A stretch of 64,000 bases of DNA from Fusobacterium mortiferum (GTDB lineage: Bacteria > Fusobacteriota > Fusobacteriia > Fusobacteriales > Fusobacteriaceae), in assembly GCF_016900045.1 (NCBI RefSeq), contig NZ_JACSNP010000002.1, positions 1 to 64,000 on the forward strand, read 5' to 3'. Positions 38,718-47,780 of the stretch are shown in pieces. The position numbers were made by a program, and so were the translations under genes. Numbering within the stretch: position 1 is the stretch's first letter; the number at the start of each line of letters is the position of its first letter. The notes below the pieces were generated by a model. The model was not told the DNA's origin. It worked only from the letters and a program-made list of their open reading frames with translations, and did no database searches.

Positions 38718-40082
38718 TTATGAAACTGTTCTATTGAGTTTCCAAATTATTAAGGAGAAAAATAAAATTAATGCTCCATTAAAAATTATAGGAAAAATAG
38801 GATTATAGTTCACACTTAAAGATATAGAAGTTATTATCATCAATGGACCAACTAGGGCAGTGAGTGAAAAACCTAGAGAATAATCTCCAAGTACCGGTGA
38901 GGAAAATTCAGGATCACAAATTTTTAAAAGTAAAATTCCAGTAAGAAAAACTCCAAAACTAGTTCCTGCCATAGAGATAGCTCTTTCAAAAGGATAGTTA
39001 TTTTTAAAATATTTATAGCAATAAAATTTTATACAGTACCATGTAGCTAAAAATCCAAGTATAATCATTAATGAAATAGGAATTAAATATGTAAATATAG
39101 CTTTTAAAGGTAAAGAGGCTATTGCACTAACTACTGCAAATTCTGTAAAAAGAGCGGATATTCTACTCTTTACTTTTATATCAACACACCACTCTAATTT
39201 TAATTTTTTTATAGTATTCCAAACCAGCATCATAATTATCATAGCAAAAGCCCAAATAGATAGTGATGATAAAATAGGAATGTGGTATTTTTTTACAATA
39301 TTTAAAATTAGATATGATAAGCCACATACTGAAAAAATAATTGCCATATGAAAGGCTAGGGTATCAATTGATGATGAAAGCATAGTTTCTCTACCTAAAG
39401 AGTTTTGTTTTGATATATCTGTATAGTATCCACGTTTCAACTCTTGTGGAATATCATTGGGTTGTTTTAATATAGAGGTTTCTTCATTTCTACAAGCTTT
39501 ATTGATGAGAAATATTCCAATTAAAATACCACCAACTAGTCCAAAAGTGGCAGTAGTTACAGCTATTCCTTGAGCAGTAGACCAATAATCTAAATTCATC
39601 TCTTGTAAAACTCTTCCTATCATACCAGCTGTTCCATGTCCGCCAGCAAATCCAGTATTTAATTCAGCACCAAAGGCAGAATATAGAGGTTTATCTAAAA
39701 TGTATGTATAGAAGGAGTTTATAGTATATCCAAGAGCAAGCTGTAAAAAAGTTACAATAAATAGAATAAATCCAGTAATCAAGATATCTCTAGCTTCTCC
39801 ACGACTATTTTTTATTTTTAAATCCATTCCAAGAGGAATACTTGCAATAACAGGAACAATCAGTAGACTTGGAAGAAGTGAGATATCCTTACTCCAACTT
39901 ATAGGGATTGAGAAAGATAGAAATCTTCCCATAACTTCTGGACTTAAAAGTAATCCAATGGCTCCTCCAATAACTGAAGCTGGAATAAAAAGTTCCTGAA
40001 AAATTTTAATCTTCGCTTTGATAATAACTCCTAAGAGAAGAAGAAAACTAAGATAACAAAGGATATAGAAAAATTGTTGCAT
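38718..40082 (-). CDS. GltS-type sodium/glutamate symporter family protein
   Basis: 454 residues with about 11-12 hydrophobic segments. FNTGFAGGHGTAGMIG-like re-entrant sequence (NTGFAGGHGTAGMIGRVL landmark) and LVGPLMIITSISL are characteristic of the glutamate:Na+ symporter family. It contains a hydrophilic loop in the middle (about 195-240). Substrate is inferred from family only. RBS AGGAGG; flanked by unrelated genes and a 110-bp gap before ispF's terminator. Confidence 0.85.
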   Translation of the reverse strand: MQQFFYILCYLSFLLLLGVIIKAKIKIFQELFIPASVIGGAIGLLLSPEVMGRFLSFSIPISWSKDISLLPSLLIVPVIASIPLGMDLKIKNSRGEARDILITGFILFIVTFLQLALGYTINSFYTYILDKPLYSAFGAELNTGFAGGHGTAGMIGRVLQEMNLDYWSTAQGIAVTTATFGLVGGILIGIFLINKACRNEETSILKQPNDIPQELKRGYYTDISKQNSLGRETMLSSSIDTLAFHMAIIFSVCGLSYLILNIVKKYHIPILSSLSIWAFAMIIMMLVWNTIKKLKLEWCVDIKVKSRISALFTEFAVVSAIASLPLKAIFTYLIPISLMIILGFLATWYCIKFYCYKYFKNNYPFERAISMAGTSFGVFLTGILLLKICDPEFSSPVLGDYSLGFSLTALVGPLMIITSISLSVNYNPIFPIIFNGALILFFSLIIWKLNRTVS

Positions 40083-40140
40083 AGGTACCTCCTAAAAATT
40101 AATAAATAATTATATCATTAATTAATATTTAGGTAAATAA

Positions 40141-40184
40141 AAAAATGACCAATGTAAAAGTTATAAAATACAATAGTCATTTTT
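40141..40184 (-). terminator. Terminator after ispF
   Basis: AAAAATGAC (40141-40149) and GTCATTTTT (40176-40184) on either side of a 26-nt loop, T-run on the minus strand. Confidence 0.6.
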
Positions 40185-40192
40185 ATTTGTTA

Positions 40193-40666
40193 TTATTTTT
40201 CTAGTAAAACAACACAGTAAGATTTTACACCAGACTCATCTCCAGTAAAACCTAACTTCTCTTCAGTAGTTGCCTTGATACTAACTTGTTCTATATCTAT
40301 TTCCAATACTTCGGCTACTCTCTTTCTCATAGCTTCAATATATGGTTTTACTTTTGGTTTTTGTAAAACAATTATAGAATCAAGATTGATAATTTTATAT
40401 CCTCTTTCAGCTATTAACTCTTTAACTCTAGTTAAAAGGATAGTACTATCAATATTTTCATACTTCATATCAGTATCTGGAAAATGTTGTCCAATATCAC
40501 CTAAAGCTAGAGCTCCTAACATAGCATCCATGATAGCATGGATTAGAACATCTCCATCTGAGTGTCCTAAAACTCCCTTAGCATGAGGAATTTCAATGCC
40601 ACCAAGAATTAATTTTCTACCTTCTACTAATTTATGTACATCATATCCATTTCCTATTCTAAGCAT
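40193..40666 (-). CDS. ispF: 2-C-methyl-D-erythritol 2,4-cyclodiphosphate synthase
   Basis: 157 residues of the non-mevalonate isoprenoid pathway. Motifs: GNGYDVHKL (zinc Asp/His), HSDGDVLIHAIMDAMLGALALGDIGQHFPD and KATTEEKLGFTG. Start set at 40666 (MLRIGNG), 8 bases after GGGAG, rather than 40687. Overlaps the end of rfaE1 by eight bases, so the two are coupled. Confidence 0.96.
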   Translation of the reverse strand: MLRIGNGYDVHKLVEGRKLILGGIEIPHAKGVLGHSDGDVLIHAIMDAMLGALALGDIGQHFPDTDMKYENIDSTILLTRVKELIAERGYKIINLDSIIVLQKPKVKPYIEAMRKRVAEVLEIDIEQVSIKATTEEKLGFTGDESGVKSYCVVLLEK

Positions 40667-41657
40667 TATGACACTCCCATCTCTCATAAATTTGGTTATA
40701 GAATTCTAAAATCTCCTCTTTAGTAACAGTTGATGTTCCCATCTTACCCACTACTACTCCAGCAGCTGTATTAGCTATCTTAGCTGATTCATGCCAATCC
40801 ACTCCAGCTGCACTAGCTAAAGTAAATACTGATATTACTGTATCTCCAGCACCTGTTACATCATATACCTCTTTAGCAAAAGTAGGTATATTTATAATTT
40901 CATCTAAGAATAAACTCATTCCCTCTTCACTTCTAGTTAATAAAAGATTATCAAGTTGTAATTTTTCCTTTAACTCTTTTCCTAAAGTTTCAAAATCTGT
41001 AACTTTACTTTTTCCTAGACATTCCATAGCTTCTTTTCTATTTGGAGTCATAGATGTAGCTCCAATATAGTTCATAGCATTTTTAGGTTTTGGATCAACA
41101 GTAACTATTTTCTTTTTCTCTCTACACAATTTTACTATCTCTTTTGCTACTCTTGGTGTAAGAACTCCTTTATCATAATCAGATAGTATAACTGCATCTA
41201 AAGAATCTATTTTTGAGTTAAAATTTTCTAATAAAGCATCTTCTAACTCCTTAGATATAGGTTCAGCTTTTTCCCAATCTATTCTTAAAAGTTGTTGATT
41301 TCCAGCTAAGATTCTTCTCTTTACAATAGTAGGAATATTATTAGCTCTAATTATTCCACTGTGATCTATTCCTTTTTCATCAAAAGTTTTTATAAGTCTA
41401 TCCCCATTGTCATCAGCTCCAATAACACCAAAACATATAGTTTGAGCCCCTAATACAGAAAGGTTATTAACAACGTTAGCTGCCCCTCCTAGTACAAATC
41501 TTTCCTCTTTTACATTAACAACAGGAACAGGAGCTTCAGGAGATATTCTATCCACTACACCGATAATATAATCATCTAGCATTAGATCTCCTACTACACC
41601 GATCTTTATATTTTTGAAGCTATCTAATATTTTTTGTAAATTTAATCTGTTTTTCAT
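40659..41657 (-). CDS. rfaE1: D-glycero-beta-D-manno-heptose-7-phosphate kinase
   Basis: 332 residues of the PfkB/ribokinase family. GDLMLDDYIIGVVDRISPEAPVPV is the HldE/RfaE kinase start (shown as landmark DRISPEAPVPVV); VYDVTGAGDTVISVFTLA holds the catalytic Asp. Only the kinase half is present; the adenylyltransferase half of HldE is absent. It makes activated heptose for LPS core, supporting a diderm host. It is 15 bp downstream of the secretin gene. Confidence 0.93.
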   Translation of the reverse strand: MKNRLNLQKILDSFKNIKIGVVGDLMLDDYIIGVVDRISPEAPVPVVNVKEERFVLGGAANVVNNLSVLGAQTICFGVIGADDNGDRLIKTFDEKGIDHSGIIRANNIPTIVKRRILAGNQQLLRIDWEKAEPISKELEDALLENFNSKIDSLDAVILSDYDKGVLTPRVAKEIVKLCREKKKIVTVDPKPKNAMNYIGATSMTPNRKEAMECLGKSKVTDFETLGKELKEKLQLDNLLLTRSEEGMSLFLDEIINIPTFAKEVYDVTGAGDTVISVFTLASAAGVDWHESAKIANTAAGVVVGKMGTSTVTKEEILEFYNQIYERWECHNA

Positions 41658-41672
41658 ATTTATCCTCTTTTC

Positions 41673-43334
41673 TTAATAAATTTTTCTATTTATTATATCC
41701 TTTGCTCTCTGATGTATCTCATCTTTTTCAAAGGATTCTTTTTCATTGTTAACAATATTAACTCTCATCTTTACATAGATATCAGTAATTTCATGACTGA
41801 TGTTTTGATTTTTAAAGAATAGATTGATCATAGGTAAAGTTCCAAAGAATGGAATTTGACTATTAAGATTGTGTACAGTAGCTTTCTTTAGTCCACCGAT
41901 AAATATAGTTTCTCCATCTCTTATTTTGATAGTAGTTTCAAGGCTCCTACCTACCTTTGACCCACCTTCAGAATTATATGTACCACTTTCTTGAGAGTCA
42001 TCTTTACTATTTTTTAATTTAAAATTACTTACTTCTATAACTACTTTCAGGATTATCCAACCATCTTTTCTAATCGTTGGTGTTACTTTTAGAATTATTC
42101 CAGCCTCTTTGAATATTGGAGTAGAGATAACCCTATCATTATTATCATTTTCCTCTCTTTTTTCTCCAACAATTACCTCTTCAGTTACCTTAAAACTTCC
42201 TTCAACACCATCTAGTACAAGTATAGAGGGTCTAGCACTTACAACTAAATCTTGTGTAGACTCTAAAAGATTAATTCCAAGATTGAGTATATCATTTCCA
42301 CTGTTAAATTGCTTAGAAATAGCAATTGAAGATGAATAAATGTTTCCTAATCCCATAAGGCTACTATTTCCAAGTAAGGAGGTAGTCCATTCATTGCTTC
42401 CGTTTAAGTTTCCACCATTACTATATATCCAATTAAAACCAAGGGATTCAAATAGATTGTCAGTTACATCTAAAATCTGAGCATCTACCCTAATTTGTTC
42501 TATATCTCTATCTAGATCTTGAATGAGAGATTTAGAACTTTTTATAATTTCCTCTTTTCCAGAGAGAATAAGAAGATTTTTTTTAGGAAGAGTAGAGATT
42601 TTAAGAGAGTTTCCAAAGGTTTCAACTAATAGTTTCTTAAGCTCTTCACAACTATTATTATATAGATATATATTTTCTGTAATGACTTCTTCTCTATTAA
42701 TTATATTTTTATGGAAGTTTTTTTCTGGATAGAAAATATCTTTTTTATTTGAAAAATCATTTTTTCTTTTCATACTGATATTTAATGAGTTATTCTTTTC
42801 AGTTAAGTCAATAATATCAGTTACTGTAGAGTATCCTTCCTTTTCAAATTGTACAATATATACAGCTGGATCAATATCATTTAGTATAAAATTTCCATTA
42901 TAAGCTGATAGAACTGGAGGAGAAAAGCTATTAACTAATGTTATCTTAACTCCTTCTAATCCCTTACCAGAGCTTTCAGATTGTACTCTTCCAGAAAAGA
43001 TGTAGCTACTATTATTTCCTCTTTTAGACAGTATAAAAATCTCTCCACTTTTAGAAAGTTTTAAGTTATATAGATTTATAAAAGCGTTGAGTATATCCTC
43101 TAATTTTGTATTTATAGGGAAATAAATATCAAGGGGAATATCTTTAATCTCGTCACTAGGAAGGATTGCAATATCACTCTCTTGACTTATAATATTTAAA
43201 GTTTCTCCTAAAGTTATATCCTGTAAATTTAATTCATAGGTAATTTTATTTTTTAATTTTGGACTATTAAATTGTCCATAACTATTATAACAAATAAAGA
43301 AAATTATTAAAAGTATAAGATTTCTTTTTATCAT
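41673..43334 (-). CDS. Secretin (PilQ/GspD-like) with a carboxypeptidase regulatory-like domain
   Basis: 553 residues: signal peptide (about 1-20), STN/N0-like domain (about 32-105), a carboxypeptidase-regulatory-like beta sandwich (about 112-185: SGRVQSESSGKGLEGVKITL, SAYNGNFILNDI), a ring-building N domain (about 225-295), and the secretin barrel (about 300-530: VDAQILDV, SARPSILVLDGV, IKIRDGETIFIGGLKK). The internal beta-sandwich is not a usual part of PilQ or GspD. Forms the outer-membrane pore of the pilus/secretion system. Last gene of the pilus operon before rfaE1. Confidence 0.88.
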   Translation of the reverse strand: MIKRNLILLIIFFICYNSYGQFNSPKLKNKITYELNLQDITLGETLNIISQESDIAILPSDEIKDIPLDIYFPINTKLEDILNAFINLYNLKLSKSGEIFILSKRGNNSSYIFSGRVQSESSGKGLEGVKITLVNSFSPPVLSAYNGNFILNDIDPAVYIVQFEKEGYSTVTDIIDLTEKNNSLNISMKRKNDFSNKKDIFYPEKNFHKNIINREEVITENIYLYNNSCEELKKLLVETFGNSLKISTLPKKNLLILSGKEEIIKSSKSLIQDLDRDIEQIRVDAQILDVTDNLFESLGFNWIYSNGGNLNGSNEWTTSLLGNSSLMGLGNIYSSSIAISKQFNSGNDILNLGINLLESTQDLVVSARPSILVLDGVEGSFKVTEEVIVGEKREENDNNDRVISTPIFKEAGIILKVTPTIRKDGWIILKVVIEVSNFKLKNSKDDSQESGTYNSEGGSKVGRSLETTIKIRDGETIFIGGLKKATVHNLNSQIPFFGTLPMINLFFKNQNISHEITDIYVKMRVNIVNNEKESFEKDEIHQRAKDIINRKIY

Positions 43335-43344
43335 AAAATCTCTC

Positions 43345-44130
43345 CTAATTTTTTATAAGTTCTAAAAAAGGAGAGTTGTTATTTAAAATAATTTTATATT
43401 TTAGATTGTTAAATACTATCTCCTCTCCATTATAAAATATCTTTTTACTGCCGTTTTTGTAATTAAGTATAATATAGATTTTGTCGTTAAATTTTATATG
43501 CTTAATTTTAGTTATTTTATTATTACTTAATTTAGAGATAGGAAGAAGATTATTTTCCTTTAACTCTTCCTCTTTTAAATTCAGAATATTAGCTGAGAGT
43601 TTAGTTGTGATTTTGCCATGGGGGAGTAAAGAGATATTGGTACTACTATCAGTAAGACTTATCTTTTTATCATTATTTTCTAGTTCTTCAATAAAAGAGA
43701 GTATATCTGATATATCCCCGTTTAAAATATAAGGAATAAATAGTTTATCAGTTTCACTTATTTTTTCAACTCTTCCAATGGTTTCAATGTTGAGATTATA
43801 TAGTTGGGCTTTTTCACTGATAAACTTTTCAAAACTACTGATATTTTTAAAACTATTTTTGATATTTTTATTTTCTAAATCACTGTAATATTTTTTAGTT
43901 TTTTCTAACTCTTCTATCATTTTACTATGTTTTTGATTGTTAGCTTGGTTTGCTTTTTCCTCTTTACGAATTTTAACCTCAAATGAGTTAGCTCTATCTT
44001 TTTTATTTGTATAATTTTGAAAAGGTAAAAAAATAAGATAATATAGGATAAAAATACCTATAGAAAAAGATATAAGGAAGAGACATTTACTCTTATGTTC
44101 TTGATAGTCAAATTTTTTTAGAAGCTCCAT
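43345..44130 (-). CDS. PilO-like inner-membrane protein
   Basis: 261 residues from the ATG at 44130 (RBS GAGGTGG), one membrane helix (about 15-35), a coiled coil (about 40-95) and an alpha/beta periplasmic domain. This layout and its position between the PilM/N-like protein and the secretin identify it as PilO-like by context; sequence similarity is weak. It overlaps the end of the preceding gene. Confidence 0.65.
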   Translation of the reverse strand: MELLKKFDYQEHKSKCLFLISFSIGIFILYYLIFLPFQNYTNKKDRANSFEVKIRKEEKANQANNQKHSKMIEELEKTKKYYSDLENKNIKNSFKNISSFEKFISEKAQLYNLNIETIGRVEKISETDKLFIPYILNGDISDILSFIEELENNDKKISLTDSSTNISLLPHGKITTKLSANILNLKEEELKENNLLPISKLSNNKITKIKHIKFNDKIYIILNYKNGSKKIFYNGEEIVFNNLKYKIILNNNSPFLELIKN

Positions 44131-45271
44131 TATCCACCTCAATCTCTATATGAAATTCATAGTTCTTATCATTAAGTTTAATAAAGTCGTGATTGAAATT
44201 TTTGAAAAAATTGTAATCTAATATATTATTTTGAAATCTATAAATTTCATTTTCAGAGGAACTAAATCCTTTTAAAATTATTAATCTATCACTATATTCA
44301 ATAGATGAAAACTCCAAATCTCCACAACTATATATAGCCTTTAAAAGTTGGGTGAGTTTAATATTTTTAAACTCTCTTACTCTACTTTTCTCTTTTATAT
44401 CTTTTATTTCACTCTCTAAATTTAATATCTCCTCTCTTAGTTGTAGATTTTTTTCATGTAAATTAGAATAGTTCTCTTCTAAAATATTCAATCTATTCTG
44501 CTCTTTTTTTATAAAAAATTGTAATGAAAAAAAGAGTAGTGTGGAGATAATTGTAACAACAGAAAGAGTTAAAATAGCTAGTTTTAAATTTTTTTTATAG
44601 TTGATCTCCTTGATATAATCTGCTGGAAGAAAGTTAAGATCATCTTTAAGATTTAAAGAATAGTTATTCCAACTTCTAACTTTGAGCATTGGAAAAAATT
44701 CTTGTATCTCTAATTGATTAGGGTATATAAAACTTTCTCCATTTAGATTTTCTTCTAAGTAAGTGGGATTAGTAATCAACTCATCTCTATCAAAGTCAAT
44801 CTCTTGATAATTTATTAACTTATTTTCTAAAAAGTGGTAAATTCTATATTTTTCACTCTCTATTTCAACATAAGTTTTTTCAAGATTATCTTTATTGAAA
44901 AGTTCAACTAAAAAGAGTGGATAGATACCTAAAAGAGAGATTTTTTTCTCTTTTAAATTATCAAGAAGTGTATAAATCTTATCCTTTTCTATTAGGATAA
45001 GAAGAGTTTTTTCAGTACTTTCATTACTTTCTAAGGAGAGCTCTTTTTCTAAAAAGTAAAAGCTATCATACTCTTCAAAAAGAGTTTCAAGCTTTTCATT
45101 TATTTCAAACTCTCTTTCTCTTTCGTCCATATCCTTAGGAAAGGTAAAAGTCAAAAGATGAAAGAAATTACTTTCAAGTAAAAGAACTCCACTTCTATAA
45201 TTTTCAATATTTTCAAGTGTAAAAAAATTTAAACTCTCTTTTTTAAAAATTTTATTCAAAATTAGCCACAA
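44108..45271 (-). CDS. PilM/PilN (GspL-like) fusion protein
   Basis: 387 residues. A cytosolic N-terminal part (about 1-225), then one membrane helix (about 228-248: LAILTLSVVTIISTLLFFSL), a coiled coil (about 255-300) and a small periplasmic domain. This corresponds to PilM plus PilN in one chain, as in GspL. The N-terminal half lacks a complete actin-like nucleotide site. Start is a TTG at 45271; a TTG at 45259 is possible. Overlaps the upstream gene. Confidence 0.6.
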   Translation of the reverse strand: MWLILNKIFKKESLNFFTLENIENYRSGVLLLESNFFHLLTFTFPKDMDEREREFEINEKLETLFEEYDSFYFLEKELSLESNESTEKTLLILIEKDKIYTLLDNLKEKKISLLGIYPLFLVELFNKDNLEKTYVEIESEKYRIYHFLENKLINYQEIDFDRDELITNPTYLEENLNGESFIYPNQLEIQEFFPMLKVRSWNNYSLNLKDDLNFLPADYIKEINYKKNLKLAILTLSVVTIISTLLFFSLQFFIKKEQNRLNILEENYSNLHEKNLQLREEILNLESEIKDIKEKSRVREFKNIKLTQLLKAIYSCGDLEFSSIEYSDRLIILKGFSSSENEIYRFQNNILDYNFFKNFNHDFIKLNDKNYEFHIEIEVDNGASKKI

Positions 45272-45854
45272 ACTCCTTTAATATTTCGACATCTGGAGAG
45301 CTTGGATCTTTATTTCCATTTTTATACTCCAGTTGAATAATAGCTGTGAGTAAAATAGAGCTATTATCATTAGTTTTAGTAAAATTCTTTCTTAGTTCAA
45401 CAATTAAAGAATTTTTACTTAAACCTGATCTCATAATGTTATATGAGATAATCTCTTTAAAGTCCTCATAAACTTCAGCTTTATATGTATAGAAGGTACT
45501 TCCATTGAATTTCATTTTATATATTTGATAGTTATTTTTACTAAAACTATTGTTACTATTTCCAAGCCAAACTCGATTGAAGTTTTCCTCTATCCCTATA
45601 TATTCAGCACCATTTTTGTACTCTCCACTGGAGATTTTACTATCTATTCTCAACAATTCATCATAAACAAGTATTTTTAGGTTATGTACTTGAGAGTTGA
45701 TAGATATGCTATTGATATTTGAATTCAGTCTCTCCCCTTTTCTATAGATAATTCTATATCCTAATAGAAAATTTCCCATTATAAAAATAATTAGAATAAG
45801 AGTACTAATTAAAATAAAACCTTTATTTTTAAATATCTTTTTTAAAATTTGCAT
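45252..45854 (-). CDS. PilX/GspK-like minor pseudopilin-type protein
   Basis: 200 residues with a hydrophobic N-terminal helix (FKNKGFILISTLILIIFIMGN, shown as landmark KGFILISTLILI) of the prepilin type, with a G at the -1 position and no Glu at +5, as in GspK/PilX. The rest is a mixed alpha/beta domain. Overlaps both neighbours in the operon. Confidence 0.7.
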   Translation of the reverse strand: MQILKKIFKNKGFILISTLILIIFIMGNFLLGYRIIYRKGERLNSNINSISINSQVHNLKILVYDELLRIDSKISSGEYKNGAEYIGIEENFNRVWLGNSNNSFSKNNYQIYKMKFNGSTFYTYKAEVYEDFKEIISYNIMRSGLSKNSLIVELRKNFTKTNDNSSILLTAIIQLEYKNGNKDPSSPDVEILKEFVANFE

Positions 45855-46422
45855 ATCCCTTTAAACTCCTAGTTTCTGAAAAATCACTATTTGAAATATT
45901 TAAATTAATAATGACACCAGTTTCTGTTTTTTCAAAACTACCATAAACCTTTTTAAGAACAATACTACTGTTTTCAACTACAATATCATTAAAAGATTCT
46001 TTACACTCTAAAATTATTAATTCTCCAGCAAAAAATTGAAAAATAATAAAAGTGTAAAAAACAGTATTTCCATCACTTACAGGATATTCTAAAAAGAGTG
46101 TATTACCTTTTTGAGAGACACACTTAAAAAAATTTTCTTTTAGAACAAGCTCTATTACTTGTTCATGATTTAAGATAGCAACCCCATTTTTAATATATTC
46201 TTTTCCAGAATATTCACTCTTAAGTATATTACTATTTTCAATACAATCTTCAATTAATGAGATAATTTTAACTTCATCTTTTTCAAGTAAACTCTGTTTA
46301 ATAATAGCAGTATTGAGAGAGTGTGAAACTCTTAATAAAGGAAATACAATGAGTGAAAAAATAGAAAAGAGCCCTAAAGTAACTATTAATTCGAGAAGTG
46401 AAAAACCTCTATTTTTCTTCAT
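45829..46422 (-). CDS. Prepilin-type protein (GspJ/PilW-like)
   Basis: 197 residues from MKKNRGFSLLELIVTLGLF (class III signal with G-1 and E+5). Start placed at 46422 by GGTGAG upstream. The C-terminal domain is beta-rich. Minor pilin position in the operon. Confidence 0.8.
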   Translation of the reverse strand: MKKNRGFSLLELIVTLGLFSIFSLIVFPLLRVSHSLNTAIIKQSLLEKDEVKIISLIEDCIENSNILKSEYSGKEYIKNGVAILNHEQVIELVLKENFFKCVSQKGNTLFLEYPVSDGNTVFYTFIIFQFFAGELIILECKESFNDIVVENSSIVLKKVYGSFEKTETGVIINLNISNSDFSETRSLKGYANFKKDI

Positions 46423-46427
46423 AAAAC

Positions 46428-46850
46428 TCACCAATTACCAACTAGATTATTACTTTTAAAACTTTTATTATTGTTTATATACATAATTTTTATTTCAATA
46501 TAATTATATTTTTCATCTTTAGTTTGATAGCAAACTTCAAAGATTTCAAGTTCAAGTAGAAAATTTCTATTTAATTCATATGGAAGGTAGATACTTTCAG
46601 TTAGAGAATCTTTTCCAAAGGTTTCGTAGTTGTACTCTTTTTTACCTAAATAGTTTCTTAAAAAAAGAGAGGTTTTAGCTTGCATCTGTTTTTCAAGAGC
46701 TTTAAAATTTATAAAATCCTCCTCTAATTTTAAATATTTTCTATGAGTAATAAAGGAAAAGTGCACATATTTAAGTAGTGGAAAAAGAGTGATGAAAAAA
46801 AGTGTCATTGATAAAATTAACTCAATAAATGTAAAGGCTCTTCTTTTCAT
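46428..46850 (-). CDS. Prepilin-type protein (minor pilin)
   Basis: 140 residues from ATG 46850 (GAGGGA upstream). Signal MKRRAFTFIELILSM: the residue before the mature F is Ala rather than Gly, and the prepilin helix follows. Short C-terminal domain. Likely a GspI/PilV-like minor pilin by position. Confidence 0.72.
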   Translation of the reverse strand: MKRRAFTFIELILSMTLFFITLFPLLKYVHFSFITHRKYLKLEEDFINFKALEKQMQAKTSLFLRNYLGKKEYNYETFGKDSLTESIYLPYELNRNFLLELEIFEVCYQTKDEKYNYIEIKIMYINNNKSFKSNNLVGNW

Positions 46851-47287
46851 AGATATTCCCTCAACCACAGAAAAAGAAATCCAATTATTAAAAAAGGTGA
46901 AAATGGAATCTCTTTTCTTTTTTCTCTCCTTAATAAAAATAAAACTCCTATGATAGAAGCTGAAATAAAGGAGATAAGATAATAGATGTAGATATCAAAA
47001 AAGTTGCTATATCCAAGAATGTATCCAAAATTCATTAAAATTTTTATATCTCCAAAACCAAAGACCTCTTTTCCAAGTAAATCACTAAGATAGCCATAAA
47101 GAATTAGTAAAGGTAGTGGATATAATCCCATACCAATTATAGAGTTTTCTATAATATTAAATTCAAAACCTTTAAAAATAATAGACAAAATAAAAAGAAG
47201 TATATTAAGAGTATTAGGAATATACAGCTTTTTTATATCAATATAAATAATCAAAAAAAGAAGAGATATAATTAGTATTCTATCCAT
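46847..47287 (-). CDS. A24-family prepilin peptidase (short form)
   Basis: 146 residues with five to six hydrophobic segments. The catalytic aspartates are visible: YIDIKKLYIPN and the FGFGDIKILM (GxGD-type) motif. The N-terminal methyltransferase domain of classic PilD is absent, as in TadV/CpaA types. It processes the prepilins of this operon. Overlaps gspG by 16 bases. Confidence 0.83.
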   Translation of the reverse strand: MDRILIISLLFLIIYIDIKKLYIPNTLNILLFILSIIFKGFEFNIIENSIIGMGLYPLPLLILYGYLSDLLGKEVFGFGDIKILMNFGYILGYSNFFDIYIYYLISFISASIIGVLFLLRREKRKEIPFSPFLIIGFLFLWLREYL

Positions 47288-47766
47288 TTATTTCCCTTAG
47301 TATCATATTCTTTTCCAGCACTAGGTTTGAACCAAATGTATACACCATCACTTCCACTACTTTTGTTAATATCAGGATTTTTAAAAGTAAGAGAGATAGT
47401 TCCACCATAGTTAATATCAGTTTCTGCCTCATCAACATCAGATTTTTGAGCTCTACTACCACCAATATCTAACTCTCCATCTTCAATCTCTTTAAAGGTT
47501 TTCTCATCAAGATAGGGTTCAAGTTTTTTTAAAGCAGTAATAACACTTTGAGTTTCATCAGAGCTAGGAGTATCAGAGATAGGTTCATTATTTTCAATAA
47601 AATATAGTTCACTAGCAGTTCGTAAAGTTCCAAGTGTTGCTATCGCCTTTGTATCTCTTCCTAAAGCCATCTGTCTTCTGAGTTTAGGAACTCCCACTCC
47701 TGCCATAATTCCAATAAGAGCTATGGCTACAGTGATTTCAATTAAACTAAAGCCTCGATTTTTCAT
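47272..47766 (-). CDS. Major pseudopilin GspG-like
   Basis: 164 residues. Class III signal KNRGFSLIEITVAIALIG with E+5, then a C-terminal domain ending with SDGVYIWFKPSAGKEYDTKG, the GspG calcium-loop region. It is the longest-expressed candidate for the main pilus subunit. RBS GGAGG. Located between the platform protein and peptidase genes. Confidence 0.87.
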   Translation of the reverse strand: MKNRGFSLIEITVAIALIGIMAGVGVPKLRRQMALGRDTKAIATLGTLRTASELYFIENNEPISDTPSSDETQSVITALKKLEPYLDEKTFKEIEDGELDIGGSRAQKSDVDEAETDINYGGTISLTFKNPDINKSSGSDGVYIWFKPSAGKEYDTKGNKWIEY

Positions 47767-47780
47767 AAATTTTTCCCTCC

